The notes under the pieces are model-generated. The model saw only the letters and a program-made list of their open reading frames with translations. It ran no database searches and was not told the DNA's origin. A program made the translations under genes and the position numbers. From the NCBI GenBank assembly GCA_900556845.1, contig USQO01000001.1, forward strand, positions 30,330 to 94,329: 64,000 bases of DNA, in the 5' to 3' direction. Origin of the DNA: an uncultured Bacteroides sp. (lineage in GTDB: Bacteria > Bacteroidota > Bacteroidia > Bacteroidales > Bacteroidaceae). This document shows positions 53,794 through 63,011 of the stretch, piece by piece. Position 1 is the stretch's first letter. Every line of letters begins with the position of its first letter.

Positions 53794-56712
53794 CTATTTT
53801 ATCGATAAAGTAATTTTTCCACCAACTTTATCACCTCGCTTCAACGGGCGGAAATCCTTGCTGGAGTGCGAAGTCAGGAAAGTATCATTTCCTGCATTAT
53901 TATAATCTGCAACCAAAAAAGAAATTCCTTCCGCAGTTTTCCATGGGCGTAAGTGCTGAGTTCCGTCCGATAAGATTTGAACTCGCACACCACTCTTATC
54001 ACAAAGCATGGCTTCAAAAATATTTTCTTTTGTCGCACGGAAAAGGTTAGACCCAGCAGCGGTCTGGTCAAAGCCCCATGCCTTCGACGGCTGTTCAGAC
54101 GGACCGGCCAAACCCGATATGGACAGCGATGCATCATAAGCTACAGCTTCCCCTTCCAATGCCCCTAAATGATCTTGAGGATACACACTCCAATACCCTT
54201 TTCTCTTCCATTGAACCTTATCAAACGAAGCAGGAACAGCAAATACCAATCCAACCTGTCTGGGAGAAACCTCCTTCAGCATAGTAAAATTATAATCACA
54301 TTCTATTTCACCCGTTCCTTTAAAAATATATTCAAAATATCCTTCTGCTTCATCATATTTACCATAAGTACGAATCCGTACTTCATTATTTACATCACGC
54401 CGTTCAATCTTCTGCGCAACCCAATGAGCACAAACCGGAGTATAAGGCTCAAATTTCTGGTCCTTTCCTACCATTTGTATACCCTCACCTTCAGCATTCA
54501 ATGGAAGAACCATCAACTCAGGTGACTTCAGCAAAACGGCTTTTCCATTAACGGAAGAAGTTAACAGGCCGCTTTTTTTATCAACACAATAGCTTACAGC
54601 ACCAACCTTTATATCATAAACATCTGTTGTTTCCTGCAATTCAACCTTCTCTGTTGGTACTAATTCCTGTTTACGGGAAATTTCAGGTAATATCTGGAAA
54701 TGATAAGCATCCACCTCAAAGCCACGTACCCCAATCACTTTCAAGTCAATATACCCTTTTGCACAAACCTCTTCCGGAAGTGTCACTTCAAACCTTCCTT
54801 TAGCACCAGGTTCTACATTCGGAATAACTACTCCACTTTCACCTCCAACACTCCACTCAATTCTGGTTTCATTCAAATTAGAAAACAAATGACGATTTTC
54901 CACCTCGAAACAAACCTTTCCATTGCGATCAAGGTTTCCATTCAGCACAACCTTCACAGGACTGAAAGCTTTCTTCATCCCCCAATACTCTGGTTTAGGA
55001 CGACGCCAGCCGTCAATAGGTCCCCATGTTCCGTAACCCACAGCACGCCCTCCCGGCAAAAAGAACGTATCATCAATTCCGGCCCAGATTGCACCACCAA
55101 GTACACCTTTGCTATAATACATATCATTCCACATACGGTCGAGCAAAACTCCCCACATGCTTCGTAATCCCGGGTCGGCAGCCAGTTCCAGACGATTATA
55201 CGCATTCAAATGACAAAATTCATCAAACACAACCGGACGTTTGTGATTCCGATACATATTAGGACCTTCCGGACCCGGATAATGATGATTGGTTATCTCC
55301 AAATCTCCCTTATCTGCATCGGGCCCCCACTGACTGAAAATACGAGGACGCGTAGGGTCGATTTTTTTCACAAGAGTCGCGGCCTCCTTAAAATATTCCT
55401 CATACAAATTCGATTCATTTCCCATCGACCACATCAATACCGAAGGGTGACTGCGGTTAAGATTTACCATAGCCAGATGCTGGTCAACCAAAACTTCCTG
55501 TCGTTTAGCCTCTGGAACTTTAGCTTCATGAGCCCAGCAGAATGGCGCCTCAACCTCTACAAACATGCCCAGTTCATCACAAGCTTCCAGCAAAGCCTCT
55601 TCAGGTGGATAATGCGATGTTCTAATATAGTTCACATTACCTTCTCTAAAAATCTCCACATCCTTCCGCCACATATCATTGTTCACAGAGCGGCCTCGAA
55701 GCGGCATCACCTCATGATGACAAACTCCACGTAACTTAATCAGACGATTATTTACGAATACCTGATTTTTACGGACTTCTATCTGTCGGAATCCCACTCT
55801 TCTGGCCGATGATTCCAACAAACTGCGTCCTTTCATCAGTTTACAAGTCAACCGATATAAATTAGGATGTTCCGGATCCCATTTACGGGGAGCCTTAACA
55901 GAAAAATCAAACTTCAGGTGCTTTGTTTCTCCTTCAGTAATCGTTTCTATTTTCTTTACAGCATCTTTCAGCTTGACAATCTTTCCCTCTGTATCCGTCA
56001 GCTCAAACTGCAACTGATATCCATCAGCAGTAAGCTTTCCATCGTTTGTAATGTCCACTTCAGCAGTCAGCTTTGCATCCGTATAGGTAGAATCAAACGA
56101 AGTACTCACATGAAACATAGACAAGTTGGTTTCCGGCAAAGCAAACAAGAAAATATCACGAGTAATACCTCCCAAAGGATGCACTGCATAACGCGATGCA
56201 TTCGAAGTAGAATCAGCAATTGTCTCAGAGGTCACAGCCATCGCAATACGGTTTTCCGCACCAACACGAACCCAATCTGTAACATCCAACTCAAAAGCAG
56301 TAAAACCACCCAGGTGGCTTCCCGCTTTCTTTCCATTGATATATACCTGAGCATCACTATATACCCCATTACAACGCAATTTTACACGTTTTCCTTGCCA
56401 CGCTGCAGGAATTGCAAAGGTCCGGCAATAGCCCGCAGCCTTTCCTTTCTCTACTTCAAACCCTTGCATGACCCATTCACCCGGCACTTCAATATTTTTC
56501 CATTTCCGCACCGATTCCTTTTTCCAGAATTCAGGTTCTGGAGCTGGATTAAACAGCCATTTCCCAGACAAAGCAATCCGCTCATCCATAACACGTACCG
56601 GCAATGGCGACAGCCTGGGAACTTCTATATTCCCGGCATTGATTGCCATTGTAATAAGCAAAAACAAAATAAACAGAATCCTACTCTTCATACTCAACAG
56701 ATTTATCTTCAT
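53794..56712 (-). CDS. GH2 beta-galactosidase-like glycoside hydrolase 2 (secreted)
   Basis: A 972-residue enzyme with an N-terminal signal segment (MKSRILFILFLLITMAINA; an alternative start is seven codons inside at 56691). The layout equals that of the GH2 protein at 43079-46066: jelly-roll domain (SGKWLFNPAPEP, HPLGGITRDIFLFA), Ig-like domain, barrel with RTSHYPPEEALL, acid/base Glu433 in LMWSMGNESNLYE and nucleophile Glu498 in VVFDEFCHLNA. It has additional C-terminal domains. It is clearly a paralogue of the first GH2 but differs at the active-site flank (DEFCH instead of DEWAH). It lies 60 bp upstream of the MetH-activation-like gene on the same strand, so may be cotranscribed with the corrinoid activator. 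Confidence 0.9.
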   Translation of the reverse strand: MKINLLSMKSRILFILFLLITMAINAGNIEVPRLSPLPVRVMDERIALSGKWLFNPAPEPEFWKKESVRKWKNIEVPGEWVMQGFEVEKGKAAGYCRTFAIPAAWQGKRVKLRCNGVYSDAQVYINGKKAGSHLGGFTAFELDVTDWVRVGAENRIAMAVTSETIADSTSNASRYAVHPLGGITRDIFLFALPETNLSMFHVSTSFDSTYTDAKLTAEVDITNDGKLTADGYQLQFELTDTEGKIVKLKDAVKKIETITEGETKHLKFDFSVKAPRKWDPEHPNLYRLTCKLMKGRSLLESSARRVGFRQIEVRKNQVFVNNRLIKLRGVCHHEVMPLRGRSVNNDMWRKDVEIFREGNVNYIRTSHYPPEEALLEACDELGMFVEVEAPFCWAHEAKVPEAKRQEVLVDQHLAMVNLNRSHPSVLMWSMGNESNLYEEYFKEAATLVKKIDPTRPRIFSQWGPDADKGDLEITNHHYPGPEGPNMYRNHKRPVVFDEFCHLNAYNRLELAADPGLRSMWGVLLDRMWNDMYYSKGVLGGAIWAGIDDTFFLPGGRAVGYGTWGPIDGWRRPKPEYWGMKKAFSPVKVVLNGNLDRNGKVCFEVENRHLFSNLNETRIEWSVGGESGVVIPNVEPGAKGRFEVTLPEEVCAKGYIDLKVIGVRGFEVDAYHFQILPEISRKQELVPTEKVELQETTDVYDIKVGAVSYCVDKKSGLLTSSVNGKAVLLKSPELMVLPLNAEGEGIQMVGKDQKFEPYTPVCAHWVAQKIERRDVNNEVRIRTYGKYDEAEGYFEYIFKGTGEIECDYNFTMLKEVSPRQVGLVFAVPASFDKVQWKRKGYWSVYPQDHLGALEGEAVAYDASLSISGLAGPSEQPSKAWGFDQTAAGSNLFRATKENIFEAMLCDKSGVRVQILSDGTQHLRPWKTAEGISFLVADYNNAGNDTFLTSHSSKDFRPLKRGDKVGGKITLSIK

Positions 56713-56779
56713 CCAACGAATAATTAATTCATAACATCAGCCTACAAAAGCACTGAAAATATTATCATAAAGTTATATT

Positions 56780-57853
56780 TTATTTTCCACGGATCATACT
56801 TCCCACTTTCTCAAGAATTTCAACTGACTCCTGTGGAACCGCACCACTACCATCAGGACCAATATTCAGCAATAAGTTTCCTCCATTGGTATTTATCTCA
56901 TTCAACTTGGAAAGAACGTCTTCTGCACTTTTCCATTTATGGTCATTAATCTTATATCCCCAAGACTCATTCAAAGTATAGCACGCCTCCCAAACATGAT
57001 CTTGTTCTTTATCAGGATGCTCTTGCTCAGGAGTTCCAAAATCTTTTGTGAATAAAGCACGTTTAGCCACCCTGTTATTGATTATAATTGAAGGTTTTAA
57101 ATTCCGGATATAATTATAAAGCTCCTTTCCGTCTTCCAGCGTCCACCAGTCTACCCAGTCAGCATCAAACCAAAGAATATCGGTATCATAATTTTCTATC
57201 AATTCTTTAATCTGATTTTTCATATATGTCACATATTCAGCTTTCTTACCTGGCTTCATCGCTATTTGGGCCCACCAGCCCCATGAATCCTTGCCATTGC
57301 CGTTGCGCTCCTGAGAAGGATGGTGCCAATCAATAATACTATAATAGGTTCCGAATTTTATACCATATTTTTTACACGCTGCAGAAATTTCCCTGATAAA
57401 GTCCCGTCCCCTTACAGGTGAAGAAGCAATATCAAAATCAGTATATTGGGAATCCCAAAGACAGAACCCTTCATGATGTTTAGTCGTTATTACCAGATAT
57501 TGCATTCCGGCCTCTTTAGCCAGCTTCACAATTTCATCAGCGTTGAAATTCTTGGGATTCCAAGTATCAATAAGTTTAGCATATTCTGCGGAAGAAATAT
57601 CAGCCGTAGACTGTATCCATTCTGCATAACCGTCTATCGCTTTACCGTTGTATACTCCACCCAGACTGCTATATAATCCAAAATGAACAAACATTCCAAA
57701 TTTGGCATCTACAAACCACTGCATTCTTTCTTTAAACTCCTCCTGGGATTCATTCAAATAATCTGCCGGACAATGAGCTGACAGGGGCAAATTAAACCCT
57801 GTAAGTGCAAGCACAAAAAGTAGCTTTCTAAATTTCATACCAATTGTTTTCAT
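56780..57853 (-). CDS. Alpha-L-fucosidase-type glycoside hydrolase (GH29), secreted
   Basis: A 357-residue enzyme with a signal segment (MKFRKLLFVLALTGFNLPLSA; this alternative start is five codons inside). GH29 features are KFGMFVHFGLYS near residue 52, YLVITTKHHEGFCLWDS, GIKFGTYYSIIDWHHP and the nucleophile Asp in DTDILWFDADW. The acid/base is usually provided by a Glu later in the barrel (candidate in PEQEHPDKEQDHVWE) and the C-terminal end is LLLNIGPDGSGAVPQ. It is shorter than two-domain GH29s because it lacks the C-terminal beta domain. The enzyme is expected to remove terminal fucose (or a related alpha-linked sugar) in the periplasm. It has its own candidate promoter. Confidence 0.9.
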   Translation of the reverse strand: MKTIGMKFRKLLFVLALTGFNLPLSAHCPADYLNESQEEFKERMQWFVDAKFGMFVHFGLYSSLGGVYNGKAIDGYAEWIQSTADISSAEYAKLIDTWNPKNFNADEIVKLAKEAGMQYLVITTKHHEGFCLWDSQYTDFDIASSPVRGRDFIREISAACKKYGIKFGTYYSIIDWHHPSQERNGNGKDSWGWWAQIAMKPGKKAEYVTYMKNQIKELIENYDTDILWFDADWVDWWTLEDGKELYNYIRNLKPSIIINNRVAKRALFTKDFGTPEQEHPDKEQDHVWEACYTLNESWGYKINDHKWKSAEDVLSKLNEINTNGGNLLLNIGPDGSGAVPQESVEILEKVGSMIRGK

Positions 57854-57893
57854 AGTTTTTTCTAAGGATAATTAATAGAATTGATTCTCTTTA

Positions 57894-57925
57894 CAAAAAT
57901 AAGGCTATCTCTATTTTTTCTACAA
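57894..57925 (-). promoter_or_regulatory. Promoter of the GH29 gene, with nearby palindrome
   Basis: On the minus strand TATTTTTG (57894-57901) fits TAnnTTTG, and TTG at 57923-57925 is 21 bases upstream, giving a near-consensus promoter. Just outside it lies the palindrome TGCAA-AAAA-TTGCA (57935-57948), which could be an operator. Confidence 0.55.
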
Positions 57926-57968
57926 CAGAATCTTTGCAAAAAATTGCAGTATATTTGCCTGTCAACAA

Positions 57969-58004
57969 ATTAAGGTCACCTCCTTATACGGAAGCGACCT
58001 TAAT
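57969..58004 (-). terminator. Candidate hairpin after the 806-residue protein gene
   Basis: ATTAAGGTC (57969-57977) pairs perfectly with GACCTTAAT (57996-58004). The minus-strand tail is only weakly T-rich (ATTTG), so it is a modest terminator or a processing structure. Confidence 0.5.
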
Positions 58005-58032
58005 CAGATTTAAACAATAAAAAATAATAAAA

Positions 58033-60453
58033 TCAATTCACTTTAATATGCTCCGGATTCCCTTTCGTCATAAACCGAATCACTACATCCGGTGCATCCT
58101 CACTAATCAGACTACAAGAGAATGACACAGCCGAAGTTCCTGAAGGCAATGTAGTATCACCTTCCGGTGTTACCTCCTGCAACACATTATAATTCTTATC
58201 CGTTACTACAGCCTTTCCGTCGAAAGTATAAAGCAAATATTGATGCTCTTTTACCTGACAAGGAAATTTAATTACCCCTTCCGATGTAGTAAACTGCGGA
58301 TTTTCAATGGCACCGTCACCTTCTACCTTCAGACGAACAGCAAACTTGCCATCATAAGGCGAAGTCCAAGACCAATCCGAACCTCCCGGCTGTCCCGGCT
58401 GCATCTCACCTAAATTACAAGTATAATATTTAGAAATATGCAGCGGATACAGATTAAAGTTCTTGTCATCTATCTTTTCCAGACGCCATTCCGTTTTCGG
58501 GTCACGCAGACGAGTGCGTTGCTCCTCGCTGAAAGCTTGCTTTTCACGCAGGTAATCCCAATTCTTGATAGCCTCCAGCAACTCGTCAATCTGACCGTGA
58601 CGCTTGAATGTCTTGTTACGAATTGTCATCGCATATCCGGCATCAAAACCCGCTGCCTCAGACATGGCCCACTCTACATCCTCCAACGAAGTACATTGTT
58701 GACGACGGTCGGCCAGACGAATCAGGAACCAGCCAAGCATACGAGGGAATAGATTGCGCTTGTAAAAAGCCTGATTAAGAATACGACTCTCCACCTGCCC
58801 TGTTCGCATTGCTTCCCCCCAAGGCTCACCCCAGTTGGTATAAGTATGCGTATGCCACAAGTTATGGCTCAAACGGCTTGCATCATTCCGTAGCGGATGT
58901 TTGACCTGCGTAAAGACACGGTTCACAAAGCGTGACATGGCATAATCATCCTGCCCCGTATAACTGCATCCTTCCAGACCGTCAAAAGAAATCTGGCAAA
59001 CACCTGTATTGTTCAGGAGTTCCGCAATACGGTCGGCAAACTCATCCTGCAATTGCAAATCCGGGAAGAACGTTTTATACGGATAATCCCACAGTTTATA
59101 AAGCGGTTTTACCTTATCATGCGCTTTGGCTGTTGTCCCCCAAGCCCCACGTTTACAGTTTTTCAACAACATATTATCACCTTGTTCCACTGCCTTCCCA
59201 AAAGAAATCAATTCATCTTCTATCTGCAAGCCATTCAAGGACAAAGGTACGGCAAACAAATCCGATTTTTTAATCAGAATATCCGTCTGATTGGCATCAA
59301 TTGATTCTACCAGCGACAATTTACCCTGTTTCAACAGATGAGCAGAAGGTACAGGCGTAACATAAGCATCGTTGGTTGTAGTAAAGTTACTCAGCGTATG
59401 CACCCCCAGACCAATCTGCTTGGCCTTGGCTTTTTCCACCAGCTTCTTCATTCCCTCATCACCGCCGGAAGTTACATTCGGACTCCAGTTGAAGTGCCCC
59501 CAGTCCAAAAAAGGTCCGTCGTGATACATATAGTCGAAACCAGCCTGCTCGGCACGTGCCAGCATTTCCTCAAAATTATTTTCTGTAAAATCTGTAATCA
59601 GATAAGACTTCATCGACTCACGCGACTTTTTGGCCCATTCACCATTCAGCATAGGATGAGGTAATCCTTCAGCAACTTCCACGGCACCGATACGGTCCAG
59701 AATATCTTCACGGTCATCACCAAAGAGTGCTACAGCCGCACCTTTGATAGGCCCGTCTGCTCCTGCCACCGGCAAAGTCCACGATTTCTTTACACCCGAC
59801 ACCGTACGGAACTCCTCGCGGTCACGTCTGCGGGCAGCCAACTGAAACACGGCTCCATCTTCTGTCTTGGTTACAGCCTGCTTCTCACCCGGAACTGTGC
59901 TGACTGACAAGGATGCAGGATTTCCCTTATAACCAAACTTAGCCATATATGCATCGGCATAACCATCCGGCAAACCTGCAGTAGTCTTGATATTCAGCGC
60001 CTGCATTCCAAAAGCCTGTTCCTTACCCTGAACGACTCCCACTACTTCACCTACTACATCATTCACAGCGACTCCCACCGGACCAAAAACCAGTACATCA
60101 TACTTTTCCGGAACATCAACAGCCTCTATACGCACACATGCATCCGACTCCTTTACACGCAAGGTAATTTTACCACCATCTGTCATAGTCAGTTTCAGCA
60201 GATTCTTCGAAACGTTCATGGCTGAGGGCAATACAACTACCCCGTTACTTCCGGCAGATACAATAGGAAATTTTTCCTTTCCCAAAACCTCCTGTCCGTT
60301 TACTTGAATGGACTGGTAATAGCCACACTCGTCAATACCAATTTGCGTATGTTTTGTCCTTAAATCCTTCTGACCATATAACGAAACTGCAAAGGAAGAT
60401 AAAACAAGCCAGCAGAGATTTCTGGCCAATCCGAATCTAAATGTCTTTTTCAT
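58033..60453 (-). CDS. Uncharacterised secreted protein, probable TIM-barrel glycosidase
   Basis: An 806-residue protein with signal peptide MKKTFRFGLARNLCWLVLSSFAVSLYGQ. I cannot place it in a named family. The N-terminal ~240 residues look like a beta-sandwich (QIGIDECGYYQSIQVNGQEVLG, ITLRVKESDACVRIEAVDVP). The middle ~270-620 suggests a TIM barrel: SYLITDFTENNFEEMLARAEQAGFDYMYHDGPFLDWGHF (read in parts), GLGVHTLSNF and ICQISFDGLEGCSYTGQDD-like VCQISFDGLEG, where Asp is a candidate catalytic residue. The C-terminal part is beta-rich. The layout recalls clan GH-D/GH31-like hydrolases. It sits between GH29 and a metallophosphoesterase, consistent with a carbohydrate function. Confidence 0.6.
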   Translation of the reverse strand: MKKTFRFGLARNLCWLVLSSFAVSLYGQKDLRTKHTQIGIDECGYYQSIQVNGQEVLGKEKFPIVSAGSNGVVVLPSAMNVSKNLLKLTMTDGGKITLRVKESDACVRIEAVDVPEKYDVLVFGPVGVAVNDVVGEVVGVVQGKEQAFGMQALNIKTTAGLPDGYADAYMAKFGYKGNPASLSVSTVPGEKQAVTKTEDGAVFQLAARRRDREEFRTVSGVKKSWTLPVAGADGPIKGAAVALFGDDREDILDRIGAVEVAEGLPHPMLNGEWAKKSRESMKSYLITDFTENNFEEMLARAEQAGFDYMYHDGPFLDWGHFNWSPNVTSGGDEGMKKLVEKAKAKQIGLGVHTLSNFTTTNDAYVTPVPSAHLLKQGKLSLVESIDANQTDILIKKSDLFAVPLSLNGLQIEDELISFGKAVEQGDNMLLKNCKRGAWGTTAKAHDKVKPLYKLWDYPYKTFFPDLQLQDEFADRIAELLNNTGVCQISFDGLEGCSYTGQDDYAMSRFVNRVFTQVKHPLRNDASRLSHNLWHTHTYTNWGEPWGEAMRTGQVESRILNQAFYKRNLFPRMLGWFLIRLADRRQQCTSLEDVEWAMSEAAGFDAGYAMTIRNKTFKRHGQIDELLEAIKNWDYLREKQAFSEEQRTRLRDPKTEWRLEKIDDKNFNLYPLHISKYYTCNLGEMQPGQPGGSDWSWTSPYDGKFAVRLKVEGDGAIENPQFTTSEGVIKFPCQVKEHQYLLYTFDGKAVVTDKNYNVLQEVTPEGDTTLPSGTSAVSFSCSLISEDAPDVVIRFMTKGNPEHIKVN

Positions 60454-60525
60454 ACTAATAAATTAAAAAAAGGAATAGTACCCCTGCAAGATTAACCCAA
60501 GCCCTTACAAGAATACTATTACCTA

Positions 60526-60551
60526 CAAAAGTAACGCTTACAAAGCGTACT
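60526..60551 (-). promoter_or_regulatory. Candidate promoter and palindrome upstream of the 806-residue protein gene
   Basis: The minus strand reads TACTTTTG at 60526-60533, matching TAnnTTTG. An inverted repeat overlaps it: AGTAACGCTT (60530-60539) and AAGCGTACT (60543-60551), one extra base in the left arm. GTACTAT is repeated at about 60547 and 60558. A regulator bound here would cover the promoter. Confidence 0.5.
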
Positions 60552-60592
60552 ATCTTGTACTATACCACTAAATACTTATACTATTTCATGAT

Positions 60593-62995
60593 TCATTGCA
60601 AATCAAACCGATAAACATTTCCACCATAATCGGCTGCATACAATGATTTTCCGTCTATCGTAATCTTACCGAAAACAGGAGCACCGACTTTATGTTTCCA
60701 TACTACCCTTCCGGCTTCCGGATCAACCCCGTAAATCACTCCGTCCGAAGCACCAAAGTAAACAACACCTTCATGCAATACCGGACTCGATTCTACGGTA
60801 CAAGAAGGATAACGGGAATAAGGAGAAGTATATATTAAAGAAGGAGCTGTATTGATTTGCCATTCCTGCTCCAATGTATTTCGGTTCAATGCCACCAAAC
60901 CATTTCCCTGCGTACCGAAAATAATCCATTTTCCGGTAACCAAAGGAGTAGATGTCGTATTCGCATTATAAGGCAGCTGTTTGCGTAAAACAGTATGTCC
61001 ACTTTGAGGCTCTATGATAAAAAGAGCATTACCCGAAGCAACATACAGCAATCCGTCTACATAAGCCGGTGAAGCACCGCGCTCACGAATATCATTTTCT
61101 TCTTTCCGCCAAAGCATTTTGCCGGTCTTCCGGTCATTGCCATAAAGTCCGCTCCACTGTGTACCTGACACCACAACATCACCTGCCAGTACAGGTGTAG
61201 AAGTTGCACCCTGGTTCTGTCCCCAGCCATTATTCAACCAGTCGGGTTCACCTGTCAGGGCATCATAAGCCCCTAAAGCCTTACCCGTACCTGCATAAAC
61301 TTTCCCGTCGGCAGCAACCACACCTTCAATAATAGAAGGAAGGCCGTCCACCTTCATCTTCCGTTCCCACTTCAATTTTCCGTTTTGCGCATCAACAGCC
61401 AGCAAGTATCCCTCTGCATCCTGTGCAAACACCGTCTGGTTTTCATAAGCTATTCTATTCTTGACAGAGTTACGGAGCGGATAACGCCATATCTGTTTTC
61501 CGGTTGCCGCATCCAGCGCTATGATAGCCCCCTCTCCTTTCAAATCTTCGTCCAGCGTAGCCATAAAGACTTTTCCATCAGCCACAACCGGAGCCGTAAA
61601 CCAGACATTTGCCTTCAAGTTCTGTACCCAGGTCAGCTCAGGCATTCCCTTTGCATGAACATCTTTGTAAACAAAAGAAGTACGTTGCGTCATAACATCA
61701 CCGTTCTTTAACTCTGCTTTTGCAGTTACAAAGATACGCTGTCCATTTACAGCATCCGGAATACGGAACAATGCACTCCAGTTCCAATCCGAATTAGCCT
61801 GCATCGGCTGGTTCTTGCACAGTAGTTTTCCACCTTCCGACTGGCACGAATAGGTAATACGGGCAACCGGAGAAACCGTATGATAAGCATTCACAGACAG
61901 CAGCCAGTTACCTTCTGCATCACGCGGACATTCATCATTAGCAATCGAAGCAAACTGTAAGGAATTATTCAAATAAGTATAACGAAGCTGACTGGTCACA
62001 TCACCGTTTCGGTCCGCTTTAATCATACGTACTGCACTGACAGAGCGGTCAATGCCTCCTTTATCCAATGTAGACGTACTGATGGTCTTTATCTTTCCCT
62101 GCTGACGGACAAAATGCATGTGCCAGTGACCATACACCCATGCCTTCGTGTTATAATCGTTCAAATCCAGCTTCTCCGAATCACTGATTTTAAAAACGAA
62201 CTCATCTGTAGTACTCCACAAATCATGGTTAAAGAAAACCACCGGCTTACCCTTAGGCTGCTGTTCCAAATCATTCTGAATCCATCGGATTACGTCCTCC
62301 CGACGAAATCCCGGAGCATGATCACCTCCCCACATCGGAGTTACTACATAATGTGTAGAACCAAAATCAAAAGAATAATATACAGGCCCGTATATGCTTT
62401 CAAACAGTTCCTCACCGTACTTTCCTTTTACCAAGTCATGGTTTCCCAGACAATAAAATACCGGACAGCCCATGTTCGATGTATTCATCAGCTTGATATG
62501 GTTTTTCAAACCATTCTCATAACAGATATCACCCGTATGCACCATGAAAGCTACTTTCTCATTCGCAGCCAAATCGCGCATTTCATTTGCCCAATCTTCC
62601 TGATTAATGGTATTAAAGATTTCCGTATCGGCAATATGCAAGTACTGGTGGCTTCCATCCGGAGCGATATAACCCTGCAAAGGTTGTACACCAAAATCAT
62701 ACGAACGTTCAGATCCTGTAATACGCTGATAATGCTTGTTATCTGTCTGATACCCCGAAGGTGTAGTAATAAAAATAAACCGTTCGTTTTTAAATCCCGG
62801 CAAAGAGAAGGTACCATCTGCAGCAGTTTTCACTACATTCAGTCCGTCCGACACACATACATTTTTCAATAACTTCTCTCCCTTATCATATTGGCCGTTT
62901 CTATTCGCATCCACATAAACACGGCCCTGATAGGCTGCATGGCTTACTGCCGAACAGCCTAACATGCATAATAGTAATAGATTTTTTTTCTTCAT
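60593..62995 (-). CDS. Secreted calcineurin-like phosphoesterase fused to a PQQ-like beta-propeller
   Basis: An 800-residue protein with a signal peptide (MKKKNLLLLCMLGCSAVSHA). An N-terminal SdrD/MetallophosN-type beta domain (GRVYVDANRNGQYDKGEKLLKNVCVSDG, read in parts) is followed by a metallophosphoesterase: HIADTEIF, MVHTGDICYENG, CLGNHDLVKG, FFNHDLW and YGHWHMHF, giving the usual two-metal ligands, although the first motif is DTE rather than the usual DxH. The C-terminal ~350 residues are a beta-propeller with repeated PQQ-like blades, each with the pattern G-x-(I/L)-x-A-L-(D/N)-x-x-T-G-(K/E) (ALDAATGKQIWRYP, AVDAQNGKLKWER, GVDPEAGRVVWKHK). Substrate unknown. It follows the exonuclease-like gene by 16 bp. 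Confidence 0.85.
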   Translation of the reverse strand: MKKKNLLLLCMLGCSAVSHAAYQGRVYVDANRNGQYDKGEKLLKNVCVSDGLNVVKTAADGTFSLPGFKNERFIFITTPSGYQTDNKHYQRITGSERSYDFGVQPLQGYIAPDGSHQYLHIADTEIFNTINQEDWANEMRDLAANEKVAFMVHTGDICYENGLKNHIKLMNTSNMGCPVFYCLGNHDLVKGKYGEELFESIYGPVYYSFDFGSTHYVVTPMWGGDHAPGFRREDVIRWIQNDLEQQPKGKPVVFFNHDLWSTTDEFVFKISDSEKLDLNDYNTKAWVYGHWHMHFVRQQGKIKTISTSTLDKGGIDRSVSAVRMIKADRNGDVTSQLRYTYLNNSLQFASIANDECPRDAEGNWLLSVNAYHTVSPVARITYSCQSEGGKLLCKNQPMQANSDWNWSALFRIPDAVNGQRIFVTAKAELKNGDVMTQRTSFVYKDVHAKGMPELTWVQNLKANVWFTAPVVADGKVFMATLDEDLKGEGAIIALDAATGKQIWRYPLRNSVKNRIAYENQTVFAQDAEGYLLAVDAQNGKLKWERKMKVDGLPSIIEGVVAADGKVYAGTGKALGAYDALTGEPDWLNNGWGQNQGATSTPVLAGDVVVSGTQWSGLYGNDRKTGKMLWRKEENDIRERGASPAYVDGLLYVASGNALFIIEPQSGHTVLRKQLPYNANTTSTPLVTGKWIIFGTQGNGLVALNRNTLEQEWQINTAPSLIYTSPYSRYPSCTVESSPVLHEGVVYFGASDGVIYGVDPEAGRVVWKHKVGAPVFGKITIDGKSLYAADYGGNVYRFDLQ

Positions 62996-63011
62996 TGCTA
63001 TAACTTTTTCA

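Noticed and set aside
60593..62995. PQQ-dependent dehydrogenase
   Set aside because: The PQQ-like blades are fused to a phosphoesterase and there is no PQQ-dehydrogenase catalytic signature or heme site; the propeller fold alone does not imply PQQ binding.
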